Positions 15,192-23,424 of a stretch of DNA of 36,257 nucleotides are shown piece by piece. Origin of the DNA: an uncultured Faecalibacterium sp. (lineage in GTDB: Bacteria; Bacillota; Clostridia; Oscillospirales; Ruminococcaceae); NCBI GenBank assembly GCA_934524985.1, contig CAKSYT010000017.1:1-36257 (forward strand), written 5' to 3'. A program made the position numbers and the translations under genes. The notes beneath the pieces are model-generated. The model was not told the DNA's origin, ran no database searches, and saw only the letters and a list, made by a program, of their open reading frames with translations. Within the stretch, counting starts at the first letter, position 1; each line of letters opens with the position of its first letter.

Positions 15192-16391
15192 TTACTTTTT
15201 TGCCCGCCGCTGCAAAATCTCGTCCAGAATGGCATCGGCCACGTCTGCCTTGCTCATCAACGGCAGCTCCCGGGTGCCGTCCGGGGTGATGAAGGTGACT
15301 ACGTTGGTATCCACCCCAAAACCTGCACCGGCCACCTTGAGGTTGTTGGCCACCACCATGTCCAGATTCTTCTTGGCAAGCTTTGCGGAAGAGTTTTCCA
15401 CAAGATCCCGGGTCTCCATGGAAAAACCGCACAGGAACTGGTGGGTCTTGCGGGGGCCGATGGTGCCAAGGATGTCCTCGGTGCGCTCTACCGGGATGGA
15501 GAGGTTGCCCTCCTTCTTTTTGATCTTGTCGTCTGCCACGGTTGCAGGGCGGTAGTCCGCCACGGCAGCTGCCATGATGAGCACATCGGTGGTGTCAAAG
15601 CGGTCAGTCACCGCCTCGTACATCTGCCGGGCGCTGGTCACCGGCACATCGGTGGTGAACTTGACCGGCGGCAGCGCGGTCTGCCCGTGGATCAGGGTCA
15701 CTTCCGCGCCCCGCATGGCGGCGGCGCGGGCAAGGGCGTAGCCCATCTTGCCGGTGGAGTGGTTGGTCAGGTAGCGCACCGGGTCCAGCGCTTCCTGCGT
15801 GGGGCCGGCGGTCACTGCGATGCGCAGCCCTGCCAGATCCTTCGGGCGGGCGATGGTGTGCAGGATGTGCTCCAGCAGCACCTCTTCCTTGGGCAGGCGT
15901 CCGCTGCCCACGTCCTTGCAGGCCAGCACGCCGCTTTCCGAGGGGATGACGGTAAAGCCGTACCGCTCCAGCGTGGCAAGGTTATCCTGCGTGATGGGGT
16001 TTTCCAGCATACCGGTGTTCATGGCGGGGGCTACCAGCTTTGGGCACTTGGCGGCCAGCACCACGGTGGTAAGCATATCGTCCGCAATGCCGTGCGCCAT
16101 TTTGGCAATGACATTGGCGGTGGCGGGGGCGACTAAGATCACATCCGCCTTTTTTGCCAGCGAGATGTGGGTGACCTCAAACTTGAAATCCCGGTCAAAG
16201 GTGTCCACCATGCACTTGTGGCCGGTCAGGGTCTCAAAGGTGAGAGGGGTGATGAACTGGGTGGCGTTCTGGGTCATGATGACCTCCACATCCGCACCCA
16301 GCTTGCGCAGTGCACTGGCCACATTGGCCATCTTATAGGCGGCAATACCGCCGCTCACGCCCAGCAGGACGCACTTGCCGTTCAGATCCAT
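15192..16391 (-). CDS. coaBC: bifunctional phosphopantothenoylcysteine decarboxylase / phosphopantothenate--cysteine ligase
   Basis: This 399-residue protein carries both activities that turn phosphopantothenate into phosphopantetheine during coenzyme A synthesis. The N-terminal flavin-binding CoaC half has the catalytic H75 (VTHISLAKKAD), the PAMN motif with N125 (PAMNTGML) and the clamp cysteine C158 (GVLACKDVGSGR). The C-terminal CoaB half begins near AGPTQEALDPVRYLTNHSTG and contains AAAVADYRP. The start is ATG 16391, ten bases after GGGAGG. The divergent neighbour is coaX, the preceding step of the same pathway. The shared intergenic region holds a promoter in each direction, an arrangement suited to joint control. 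Confidence 0.96.
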   Translation of the reverse strand: MDLNGKCVLLGVSGGIAAYKMANVASALRKLGADVEVIMTQNATQFITPLTFETLTGHKCMVDTFDRDFKFEVTHISLAKKADVILVAPATANVIAKMAHGIADDMLTTVVLAAKCPKLVAPAMNTGMLENPITQDNLATLERYGFTVIPSESGVLACKDVGSGRLPKEEVLLEHILHTIARPKDLAGLRIAVTAGPTQEALDPVRYLTNHSTGKMGYALARAAAMRGAEVTLIHGQTALPPVKFTTDVPVTSARQMYEAVTDRFDTTDVLIMAAAVADYRPATVADDKIKKKEGNLSIPVERTEDILGTIGPRKTHQFLCGFSMETRDLVENSSAKLAKKNLDMVVANNLKVAGAGFGVDTNVVTFITPDGTRELPLMSKADVADAILDEILQRRAKK

Positions 16392-16440
16392 GGTTCGTTT
16401 ACCTCCCGGAAAAACAGTTCTTTTCCACATATCTTACCTT

Positions 16441-16469
16441 AGTATAATGCAAAACTTCCACCAGCACAA
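16441..16469 (-). promoter_or_regulatory. coaBC promoter
   Basis: Minus-strand TTGTGC (16469-16464) and TATACT (16446-16441) are separated by 17 bases. Confidence 0.55.
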
Positions 16470-16488
16470 CAAAATCTTTGCCGGGAAC

Positions 16489-16517
16489 TTGTATCCGGAG
16501 CAAAAATGCGGTAAAAT
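16489..16517 (+). promoter_or_regulatory. coaX promoter
   Basis: TTGTAT (16489-16494) and TAAAAT (16512-16517) are separated by 17 bases. A consensus TTGACA follows at 16522 but has no good -10 at proper spacing. Confidence 0.5.
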
Positions 16518-16575
16518 ACGCTTGACAAAGAGCAAACCGGTTCTTTTCTTTTACTTTGAAAAGGAAAACAGAATT

Positions 16576-17466
16576 ATGATCTTAGCCATTGATATAGGCA
16601 ACACCACCGTCGCCCTTGGGGGCATCCGGGACGGACGTGTATGCTTTGTGGCGCGCATGGACACGGTGCGCACCCGCACGGCTGCGGAATATCGTGCCGA
16701 AATGGATAAAATTTTTGCGCACCGCCGCCACCCGGAGCGCCCCATGCGCTTTGAGGGTGCAGTGCTTACCAGCGTAGTGCCCCAGATCACCGGGGCACTG
16801 GCCGAGTGCGCCCGTCACTACACCGGCAAAAAGCCGGTCATCGTCTCGCCGGACATCCGCACCGGGCTGACCATAGGGGTGGACGAGCCCCGCGCCGTGG
16901 GCAAGGATCGGCTGGTGGATGCCGCCTACGCGGCGGCAAACTTTCCGCTGCCGGTCGTCACGGTAGACCTTGGCACCGCCACCACCTTTAATGTGGTGGA
17001 CAAGGACCGGGTGTTCCGGGGCGGTGTGATCTGCCCCGGCCTTTCCACCGGGCTGCGCGCGCTGGGCGAACGCTGCGCCCAGCTGCCGCAGGTGCATCTG
17101 GGCTCCCCGAAAAAAGCCATCGGCACCAATACCGAAAGCTGTATGCTGTCCGGCTCGGTGCTGGGCACCGCCGTGCTCATTGACGGCATGGTGCAGCGCA
17201 TTGAGGAGGAGCTGGGCAGCCCGGCTACACTGGTGGTCACCGGCGGTCTGGCAAAGTACGTCACCCCGCTGTGCCGCCACCCCCTGACCTATGACCCGGA
17301 GCTGCTGATGAAGGGGCTGGCACTGCTGTACCAGCTGAACGCCCCGCAGGAGCACGGCCGCAGCCATGGCGGCGGCAGGCACTACGGTCAGCAGGGACGC
17401 CCCCGGGCAAAGCACCCGTACCCCAACCGCCGCACCCGCCGCGAGCCGGAGGCGCTGGTAGGCTGA
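16576..17466 (+). CDS. coaX: type III pantothenate kinase
   Basis: CoaX phosphorylates pantothenate, the first committed step of coenzyme A synthesis. The ASKHA-fold motifs are clear: DIGNT (6-10), SVVPQ (67-71), GKDR with the likely catalytic D111, DLGTATT (131-137) and the GGVICPGL segment (149-156). The ATG at 16576 directly precedes the DIGNT motif and lies ten bases after AAGGA. The family normally ends near residue 258. Here about 38 extra residues follow, rich in His, Gly and Arg (EHGRSHGGGRHYG and on), a disordered basic tail of unknown role. The gene is divergent from coaBC and probably co-transcribed with the oxidoreductase 27 bases downstream. Confidence 0.95.
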   Translation: MILAIDIGNTTVALGGIRDGRVCFVARMDTVRTRTAAEYRAEMDKIFAHRRHPERPMRFEGAVLTSVVPQITGALAECARHYTGKKPVIVSPDIRTGLTIGVDEPRAVGKDRLVDAAYAAANFPLPVVTVDLGTATTFNVVDKDRVFRGGVICPGLSTGLRALGERCAQLPQVHLGSPKKAIGTNTESCMLSGSVLGTAVLIDGMVQRIEEELGSPATLVVTGGLAKYVTPLCRHPLTYDPELLMKGLALLYQLNAPQEHGRSHGGGRHYGQQGRPRAKHPYPNRRTRREPEALVG

Positions 17467-17493
17467 GGGAACAAGAGGATAAGGGAGAGCATT

Positions 17494-18477
17494 ATGAAAC
17501 TGGGCATTCTTGGCACGGGTAAGATCGTGCAGGAATTTTTGCCATGGCTTGTGGAGCACACGCCGTTTACTGTGCAGGCAGTGTGCAGCACCCCGCGCTC
17601 GGCGGCAAAAGCCGCAGAGCTGTGTGCACAATATCAGATCCCGCAGCACACCACCAATTACTTTGAGCTGCTGCAATGGGTGGACGCGGTCTATATCGCC
17701 GTGCCCAATCTGCAGCACGCCCGCTACGCCCGGGTGGCGCTGGAGGCGGGCAAGCACGTCATTGTGGAAAAGCCCATGGCGGTGACCGCCGCCGAGACCG
17801 AGGAGCTGGCTGCGCTGGCGCAGCGCAAGCGGCTGTTCCTCTTTGAGGCGATGACCACCCAGTACCAGCCCAACTATGCAAAGCTCCGGGAGCTGCTGCC
17901 CCGGGTGGGCACGGTGCGCATGGTGCAGTGCAGCTTCAGCCAGTATTCCAGCCGGTACGACGCCTTTTGCGCCGGGCAGACCCCGCCGGTGTTCGACCCG
18001 CTGTGCGCGGGCGGTGCACTGATGGACTTGGGCGTGTACAACGTCAGCTACATCGTGGGTCTGTTCGGCGAGCCGAACAAGGCGGTGTATGCCGCCAACA
18101 TGGAGCGCAACATCGACACCAGCGGTGTGCTGATGATGGATTACAGCGGCTTCAAGGCGGTAAGCCTTGCCGCCAAGGACTGCGCAGCCCCTGCCCGCTG
18201 CATCATTCAGGGCACAAAGGGCTACATTCTGCAAAAATCCACCCCGAACTACTGCGGCGGCGTGACCTTCCATCCCAACGAGGGCAGGGAGGAGCACTAT
18301 AACCTGAACGGGGACCGTCCCCGGCAGGCGGCAGAGTTCGAGGCCTTTTACCGCGCCATGACCACCGGAGATCAGGAACTGTGCACCCGGATGCTGGATA
18401 CCAGCATCGCGGTGAGCCGGGTACTCACGGTGGCGCGCCGCAGCGCCGGGGTGCGCTTCCCCGGTGACAGGTTCTAA
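17494..18477 (+). CDS. Gfo/Idh/MocA-family oxidoreductase
   Basis: This 327-residue protein has an N-terminal Rossmann fold (KLGILGTGKIVQEFL, with GTGKI in the place of the usual GxGxxG). The family motif EKPMAVT follows (about 93-99), with the lysine expected near the nicotinamide. The C-terminal alpha-beta domain includes GGALMDLGVYNVSYIVGLFG (about 171-190), which carries the usual GGGxxxDxGxH-like region but with tyrosine where histidine often stands. Such enzymes oxidise or reduce sugars and related compounds with NAD(P); the substrate is not predictable here. The start follows GGGAGAG at normal spacing, 27 bases after coaX. Its link to coenzyme A metabolism is only positional. Confidence 0.88.
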   Translation: MKLGILGTGKIVQEFLPWLVEHTPFTVQAVCSTPRSAAKAAELCAQYQIPQHTTNYFELLQWVDAVYIAVPNLQHARYARVALEAGKHVIVEKPMAVTAAETEELAALAQRKRLFLFEAMTTQYQPNYAKLRELLPRVGTVRMVQCSFSQYSSRYDAFCAGQTPPVFDPLCAGGALMDLGVYNVSYIVGLFGEPNKAVYAANMERNIDTSGVLMMDYSGFKAVSLAAKDCAAPARCIIQGTKGYILQKSTPNYCGGVTFHPNEGREEHYNLNGDRPRQAAEFEAFYRAMTTGDQELCTRMLDTSIAVSRVLTVARRSAGVRFPGDRF

Positions 18478-18616
18478 CGCATTTTTCTCTGGAACACGCC
18501 CTGACAACCACGCGCTTCCAAAGATTTGAATATTCACCTAAAACCCGCACAGAGCGGGCAGGTTTGCGCCGTATCCGACAAAAAGGGCGGAACGGCAGCA
18601 GGAGGAAAACTGAATT

Positions 18617-19216
18617 ATGAAGAATACCAATACTAAGACGCTGACTCGTGTGGCCCTGCTGGTGGCCATTGAACTGGTGATGAAGCTTGTCGGTCTGGGC
18701 AGTGTGCCCGTGGGTCCGCTGTACATGAGCTTCCTCACCCTGCCCATCGCCGTGGGCGCCATCACCATGGGCCCCGCCGTGGGTGCCCTGCTGGGCGGCG
18801 TGTTCGGCGCTGTAAGCTTCTACGATGCCATCACCGGCGCATCTGCCATGACCGGCGCACTGTTTCAGGTCAGCCCGCTGAACACCTTTATCCTGTGCGT
18901 GGGCATGCGTGTGCTCATGGGTCTGTGCTGCGGCCTGATCTTCAAGGCGCTGCAGAAGCTGGACAAGTCCCGCACTTGGAGCTACATCCTCAGCGCCATG
19001 ACCGCACCCGCCCTGAACACCCTGTTCTTCATGGGCTACATCGTGCTGGCTTTCTACGGCTGCGACTATGTGCAGAATCTGGTGTCCGTCAAGGGCGCTG
19101 CCAACCCCTTCATGTTCGTAGTGCTGCTGGTTGGCGTGCAGGGCGTTGCAGAATTTCTGGTGTCCGGCATTCTGGGCGGCATCGTCGCCCGCGCCGTGGC
19201 AAAGTTTCTGAAGTAA
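18617..19216 (+). CDS. ECF transporter S component, possibly for pantothenate
   Basis: This 199-residue protein has about six hydrophobic helices and the look of an ECF substrate-binding subunit: short basic N-terminus, then LVAIELVMKLVGLGSVPVGP and a glycine-rich GAITMGPAVGALLGGVFGAV. S components bind a vitamin and dock to a shared EcfAAT module encoded elsewhere (family knowledge). The gene follows coaX and an oxidoreductase in the same direction and lies opposite coaBC, so pantothenate is the natural guess for the substrate. That is inference, and other vitamins are possible. The ribosome site AGGAGGA lies ten bases before ATG 18617. A 139-base gap upstream holds a CCCGC/GCGGG hairpin near 18545 but no riboswitch I recognise. 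Confidence 0.8.
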   Translation: MKNTNTKTLTRVALLVAIELVMKLVGLGSVPVGPLYMSFLTLPIAVGAITMGPAVGALLGGVFGAVSFYDAITGASAMTGALFQVSPLNTFILCVGMRVLMGLCCGLIFKALQKLDKSRTWSYILSAMTAPALNTLFFMGYIVLAFYGCDYVQNLVSVKGAANPFMFVVLLVGVQGVAEFLVSGILGGIVARAVAKFLK

Positions 19217-19274
19217 GACCGGCTGCGCACCATGTCAGGGCGGCGCATCCGTGTTTAGAATAGAAAAATGAATG

Positions 19275-19304
19275 CTCCTCCGGCAGCTGCCGGGGGAGTT
19301 TTTT
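19275..19304 (+). terminator. intrinsic terminator after the ECF S component
   Basis: A 10-base stem, CTCCTCCGGC (19275-19284) with GCCGGGGGAG (19289-19298), with an AGCT loop and six T residues. Confidence 0.85.
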
Positions 19305-19338
19305 GTTGGGACCCCCCATACCCTCCCCGTGAAAATGC

Positions 19339-19370
19339 AATGCCGGAGCGTCCGCAGACGCTCCGGCATT
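19339..19370. repeat. REP-like palindrome with CGCA loop, terminator-like
   Basis: AATGCCGGAGCGTC (19339-19352) and its exact complement (19357-19370) around CGCA. The core GGAGCGTC-YGCR-GACGCTCC recurs at 27131-27150 and 34203-34222. Placed at the end of the minus-strand phage cassette, it may also serve as a terminator. Confidence 0.75.
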
Positions 19371-19390
19371 GCTCTATTTAAAGGCGGCTC

Positions 19391-19645
19391 TTACTTTTTC
19401 TCCCGCAGCTGTTCCAGATAGCCGTCGGCCTTGATGGCCTCCGGGGTGAAGGAGTTATTCTTCCACCAGTTCACAAGGGCGGCGGTCACGGTCAGGCCGG
19501 TGGTCACCAGCTGCTCCACGGTGGCGCTTTCGATGGGCAGCATGGGCTTGCCGCAGGCGCTCAGCACCTGATTGGTCAGTGCCAGCGCCAGCGCAGCGGT
19601 GCGTGCCAGCGTGGCGGCAGAAATTTTGCAATGGGTATCGTTCAT
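19391..19645 (-). CDS. phage holin, SPP1-type
   Basis: This 84-residue protein has two hydrophobic segments (about 10-30 and 45-60) and the ending WWKNNSFTPEAIKAD followed by YLEQLREKK, typical of the SPP1-type holin family. Holins open the membrane so that the endolysin can reach the wall (family knowledge). It is the last gene of the minus-strand phage-type cassette, next to an XhlA-like protein and an M15 peptidase, which fits a lysis module. It starts with ATG after a GAGAGGAA site. Confidence 0.88.
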   Translation of the reverse strand: MNDTHCKISAATLARTAALALALTNQVLSACGKPMLPIESATVEQLVTTGLTVTAALVNWWKNNSFTPEAIKADGYLEQLREKK

Positions 19646-19649
19646 AGGT

Positions 19650-19868
19650 TCAGTTCCTCTCTTTCTCTAAATCTGCGATGCGGTGGTTGGCCACCTTCAT
19701 CTGTTCTTCTAAAATGGGTACGCGGCGGGCAAAGTTGTTATGCTCCCGCACCTCCCGGGTCAGTTCCTCCAGCTTGGTGTCGGTCACTGCTTGGCTTTTG
19801 CCGTTGGCGATCAGCACGCCGATCAGGGTCACCGCGCCTGCGATGATGGCAGAGATGATGCTTGTCAT
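19650..19868 (-). CDS. small membrane protein of the lysis module, XhlA-like
   Basis: This 72-residue protein has one N-terminal membrane span (MTSIISAIIAGAVTLIGVLI). A charged helix follows that looks like coiled coil (LEELTREVREHNNFARRVPI, then LEEQMKVANHRIADLEK). This resembles XhlA/haemolysin-type phage proteins that assist holins. ATG 19868 is chosen because a G-rich GGGGGTGA site lies just upstream. Its 5' end overlaps the 3' end of the peptidase gene by eight bases or less, and the holin gene follows four bases after its stop. Confidence 0.7.
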   Translation of the reverse strand: MTSIISAIIAGAVTLIGVLIANGKSQAVTDTKLEELTREVREHNNFARRVPILEEQMKVANHRIADLEKERN

Positions 19869-19873
19869 CGCGC

Positions 19874-20287
19874 TCACCCCCTCCACCGGGCTTTGTCTGC
19901 CCGGGTATCCACATGCACCCAGCCGGTAGCTCTGCCCGCTTTGACGGGGTACCTCCCCACGCCGCCCCAGTCCGGCATCAGGCTTTCAGCGTAGGCGGCC
20001 ACATCCTCCACGCTCACGCCCTGCACCCGGATGTCTGCCGCCCGGCCCAGCAGGTGCTGGCTGCTCTTGGCACCGCCCACGGCCGCGTTGTGCGCCGGGG
20101 TGCGGTAGCCGCTGGTAATGGTCACCGCCTTGCCGAAATGCTCCCGGATGCACTGGAGCACCACGGTCAGCACCTCGTCCACCATAACAGTGTCGGTGCC
20201 GTCCCGGCAGCGCAGCTCCCGCACCTGAAAGTCCGGTGCAAGGCGGCGGCTGCCGTCTTTGGTAAGGCTGTATTGTTTGATTGCCAT
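19874..20287 (-). CDS. M15A-type D-Ala-D-Ala peptidase (phage endolysin-like)
   Basis: This 137-residue protein has the zinc peptidase signature of M15A: SSQHLLGRAADI (HxxGxAxD) at about 74-85 and WVHVD at about 122-126, which together provide the zinc ligands. Such enzymes cut peptide cross-links of peptidoglycan. With a holin next door it most likely acts as the endolysin of a phage lysis module. No signal peptide is present, consistent with release through the holin. The gene starts after an AAGGAAGGA site 15 bases downstream of the large collagen-like gene. Confidence 0.88.
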   Translation of the reverse strand: MAIKQYSLTKDGSRRLAPDFQVRELRCRDGTDTVMVDEVLTVVLQCIREHFGKAVTITSGYRTPAHNAAVGGAKSSQHLLGRAADIRVQGVSVEDVAAYAESLMPDWGGVGRYPVKAGRATGWVHVDTRADKARWRG

Positions 20288-20302
20288 AGTTCACATCCTT
20301 CC

Positions 20303-22816
20303 TTAACCGTTGTATTCCTTGATGTAGGCGCTGTGGAGGATGGTGCCTGCGGGGCAGAAATTCAGGGTCGCACGGTTGCCCAGCAGAATCGCGTCACAGG
20401 CGCTCTTGAAGGTCTTGAAGCCGGGGTACTTGTTCTCTGCGCCGCCATAGGCAGGCAGTGTCCAAGTGCACCAGTTGTCGCCGTTTGTATTTGCCTGCAT
20501 CGCAAACTCACCGCCGCCGGAGGTATTCAGCCGCAGCCGCAGATGCTGGTGCAGGGACTCGGCACCCCACCACATATAGGTGTTTCCCAGTGAAGTGCCA
20601 CCGGCATCTGTCGCCCAGCGCCATGCACAGTTCGATTCTGCCGTTTTTCCTTCCGCAATGCCATTGATCGAAGGCCACGCATAGCTGTACAGCTCACTGC
20701 CGAAGGAGAGCACATTCGCAGTGCCCTTTGCCAGCGAAATAAAGCCCTTATCGTTCAGGCCATCTCCGTACAGGCTTGCAGGGAGCGTGAAGTCCATATA
20801 GATCTCGATGCCGTCCGGCATATCGCTTGCAACCGGGATCTTCACGGCACTGTTTGCAGCCAGCGTCAGGCCGCCCTCGGTCAGATAGCCGCTTTCGGTG
20901 CCATTCACGTTCACCAGAATGCTGTCATCCTTTTTGGTCGCAAGGTTCTTTGCGGTGGTCGTGTTGGCTGCGCTGCCGCCGGTAAAGTCCCAGTAACCGT
21001 AATAGGCGGCATAGGGGTTATCGCTCACCACAATGGTCACGCTCACGCTCCGCTCCACGCCGTTTGCCAGCGTACCGGTCACGGTGACCGTGTCGTTGTT
21101 GCTGCCGCCCAGAATGGTCAGCTTGCCATTTTCCAGCTTGGCCTTGGTGCCGTCCGACACCTTCCATGTAACGCCCAGACCACTGTTTGCGTTGGCGGGG
21201 GTGTAGCTGACGTTCAGGGTCAGGGTATCGCCCACGCTTGCCTTGCTGCCGGAGAGCTTGGGGGTAAAGTCGGTGGCGGGGATAGCACTCACGATGATCT
21301 CCCGGTACGCGTGGCTTGCCCAGTTGCACAGGGGGTAGTGCTTGCCGCTCAGGCTCTCGCCATCTGCCGTTTTGGGGCGGTAGTCCACGGTGTTGCCCGC
21401 CGAGGAGGTCTCGTTGGTATCGTCTGCGTACAGGTACAGGCTGGTGTAGCGGTCGCTGTCGCGGATGTTGCCGATGCCGCGATGCTCACGGTCGCCCACA
21501 GCGTTGCCCGCATATTTTACCACCACCTTGCCATGCAGCTCCTGCCCGCAGGTCAGCACCACCCGGGTGTTCTGTACCTCGGCCTTTTCCACGGTCACGC
21601 CCACGCCGTCCACATAGACGGAGAAGCCGTAGTTGGGCTGCGCCTGTACGGTGTAGGTATCTGCCACCAGCGGCGGCACCGGCACCTCGTAGTCGATGCA
21701 GACCTTGCTGCCCTCCACAGTGATGGCGCGGTCGATGACCGTCCGGTCTGCCATGCCCCACAGGAAGGTCTCAGCCAGCTGCTTGCCGATCATCTCGCCC
21801 TGCCAGCGGTAGCCGTTGGAGGTCATGTGGCCGCCTGCAAAGCGCTGACAGGGCATTGCGCTGCCCAGCAGGATCATGTCCTCGCACTCGGCTGCGGCCT
21901 CCTGCTGCGCCATGTTGATGCTGCTGGTGGCGTTGGTGATGAACGCACCGCCGGGCTGGTACACGAAGAACAGCGGCGGCTCGGTCTGGCTGTACTTGGC
22001 CATGATGTCGGCCTGCATATCCTTCTTCAGCTGGAGCAGATACTGCTTGTACTCAGCCTTGTCGGTAGTGCCGTCCGTGCCGTTGGTAAAGCCCTGCCCG
22101 CTGTTGTGACCGTCGTAGTTGTACTCGCCCTGCATAAACACGATCGCAACACACTTCACGGTCTTGTTCTGCGCAGTGACAGCAGCCTTGGTGTTGTCCA
22201 GATAGTCCAGAAAGGCGTCCTTGTACAGATACTCGTAGCCGTAGCTGGTGCAGCCCTTGGAGAGACGCTCGATAGAACGTCCGCCCAGACCGGTAGAGTT
22301 TGCAATGAACTTCTGTCCCGCGTCCCGGTGTCTGCGGTACATGGTGGCGAAGTGGTTCACCGCTGCCACGATGGGGGACTCAAAGCCCGCGTTCTTGCAG
22401 GGGTTCAGGCCGGTGGTGGTGGCAGCCTGATACCAGTGGGCGCTGCTGCCCACCATGTACACACCGTCCAGTGCCGTATCGGTCAGCGCGATCTGGCTCT
22501 CGGTGCCGGAGGCAAGGCTCTGGCCGTAGATGATGATCTGTGCATAGTCGCAGCCTGCCACGTCCGCATAGTTCACGCAGCCCATGCGGCTGGGCGCGTA
22601 GACAGGTGCTGCGGTCGCCGTACCCAGATCACCGGGGTCGCCCTTGGGGCCCTGCGGGCCGGTGTCGCCTTTATCGCCTTTCGGGCCGGTGTCGCCTTTA
22701 TCGCCCTTGTCACCCTTGACGCCTGTGGCGGCGGCTGCAATGCCCGCTTCCATGTGGTTCAGCTGGGCGGCCGTCAGGGTCTGGCCGTCCACAAAATTCT
22801 GCTTTTCGTAGCTCAT
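20303..22816 (-). CDS. phage-type receptor-binding/tail protein with collagen-like repeats and SGNH esterase domain
   Basis: This 837-residue protein starts at ATG 22816 after AGGGAGG. The N-terminus (NFVDGQTLTAAQLNHMEAGI) is a typical phage tail-appendage start. Residues about 34-63 are collagen-like Gly-X-Y repeats (GDKGDKGDTGPKGDKGDTGP). An SGNH/sialate-esterase-like domain follows, with GQSLASG (98-104), MQGEYN (228-233) and a C-terminal GGHMTSNGYR carrying the likely catalytic histidine. Next come a bacterial Ig-like domain (SVGDTLTLNVSYTPANANSG) and a C-terminal jelly-roll-like region. The protein may bind and de-acetylate a surface glycan. It overlaps the preceding gene by four bases (ATGA), so it belongs to the same operon. 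Confidence 0.8.
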   Translation of the reverse strand: MSYEKQNFVDGQTLTAAQLNHMEAGIAAAATGVKGDKGDKGDTGPKGDKGDTGPQGPKGDPGDLGTATAAPVYAPSRMGCVNYADVAGCDYAQIIIYGQSLASGTESQIALTDTALDGVYMVGSSAHWYQAATTTGLNPCKNAGFESPIVAAVNHFATMYRRHRDAGQKFIANSTGLGGRSIERLSKGCTSYGYEYLYKDAFLDYLDNTKAAVTAQNKTVKCVAIVFMQGEYNYDGHNSGQGFTNGTDGTTDKAEYKQYLLQLKKDMQADIMAKYSQTEPPLFFVYQPGGAFITNATSSINMAQQEAAAECEDMILLGSAMPCQRFAGGHMTSNGYRWQGEMIGKQLAETFLWGMADRTVIDRAITVEGSKVCIDYEVPVPPLVADTYTVQAQPNYGFSVYVDGVGVTVEKAEVQNTRVVLTCGQELHGKVVVKYAGNAVGDREHRGIGNIRDSDRYTSLYLYADDTNETSSAGNTVDYRPKTADGESLSGKHYPLCNWASHAYREIIVSAIPATDFTPKLSGSKASVGDTLTLNVSYTPANANSGLGVTWKVSDGTKAKLENGKLTILGGSNNDTVTVTGTLANGVERSVSVTIVVSDNPYAAYYGYWDFTGGSAANTTTAKNLATKKDDSILVNVNGTESGYLTEGGLTLAANSAVKIPVASDMPDGIEIYMDFTLPASLYGDGLNDKGFISLAKGTANVLSFGSELYSYAWPSINGIAEGKTAESNCAWRWATDAGGTSLGNTYMWWGAESLHQHLRLRLNTSGGGEFAMQANTNGDNWCTWTLPAYGGAENKYPGFKTFKSACDAILLGNRATLNFCPAGTILHSAYIKEYNG

Positions 22817-23412
22817 TTGTTCCTCCCTAAGATCATTTTTCCAAGGATCGCCTGCCCCAGCACGGCGAAAACCGTGTCTGTCGGCTGATCCGGCTTTTCC
22901 GGCTGCGTAGTGCCCCACAATGCCGCCAAGCGGTCACAGGCCGCCATGGCTGCGGCATTGTCTGCCGCCAGAAGCCGCAGGATTGCCAGCAGCGACTGTT
23001 TTTCTTCTGCAGAAATGCCGCCTGTGCCCAGCAGCCCTACCAGCGCCTCCCATGCCGGGGTAGCCGGTGCAGGCATCGTGCCCTCTGCCGTGCCGCTGTT
23101 GGCGCATACCCTGCACCGCACATCGGCGCTTGTCACGGTGCGGCTGCCGTCCGTGCCCTCAAAGGTGATGCAGCCCGCGCCGGGCACTGCCGTCACTGCC
23201 GCCGGAACGGTCAGCACGCCGTTTTCCACCAGCGTAGCTGCGCTTGCACCGGGGGTGTGCCAGTGGGCGCACACGGTCAGCCCCTTCCACTCGCCCCGCT
23301 GCTCGATGCGCAGCCGATAGTTGCCCCGGTTGCCCGCGTACCCCAGCAGCAGCTGCCCGCCGGGCACCGCTGCCGCGCCGTTGCGCTCCAGCCGGATGGT
23401 CATCTCATTCAT
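22813..23412 (-). CDS. hypothetical phage tail-associated protein
   Basis: This 199-residue protein has a beta-rich N-terminal half (MTIRLERNGAAAVPGGQLLL, RLRIEQRGEWKGL). The linker is Ala/Pro-rich. The C-terminal helical part is SAEEKQSLLAILRLLAADNA and then PTDTVFAVLGQAILGKMILG. No named family was recognised. It lies between a tail-fibre-like gene (12 bases upstream) and the collagen-like SGNH gene (ATGA overlap). It is therefore probably a small baseplate or fibre component. ATG 23412 follows an AAGGGTGG site; an ATG three codons later is possible. Confidence 0.65.
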   Translation of the reverse strand: MNEMTIRLERNGAAAVPGGQLLLGYAGNRGNYRLRIEQRGEWKGLTVCAHWHTPGASAATLVENGVLTVPAAVTAVPGAGCITFEGTDGSRTVTSADVRCRVCANSGTAEGTMPAPATPAWEALVGLLGTGGISAEEKQSLLAILRLLAADNAAAMAACDRLAALWGTTQPEKPDQPTDTVFAVLGQAILGKMILGRNK

Positions 23413-23424
23413 GCTGCACCACCC

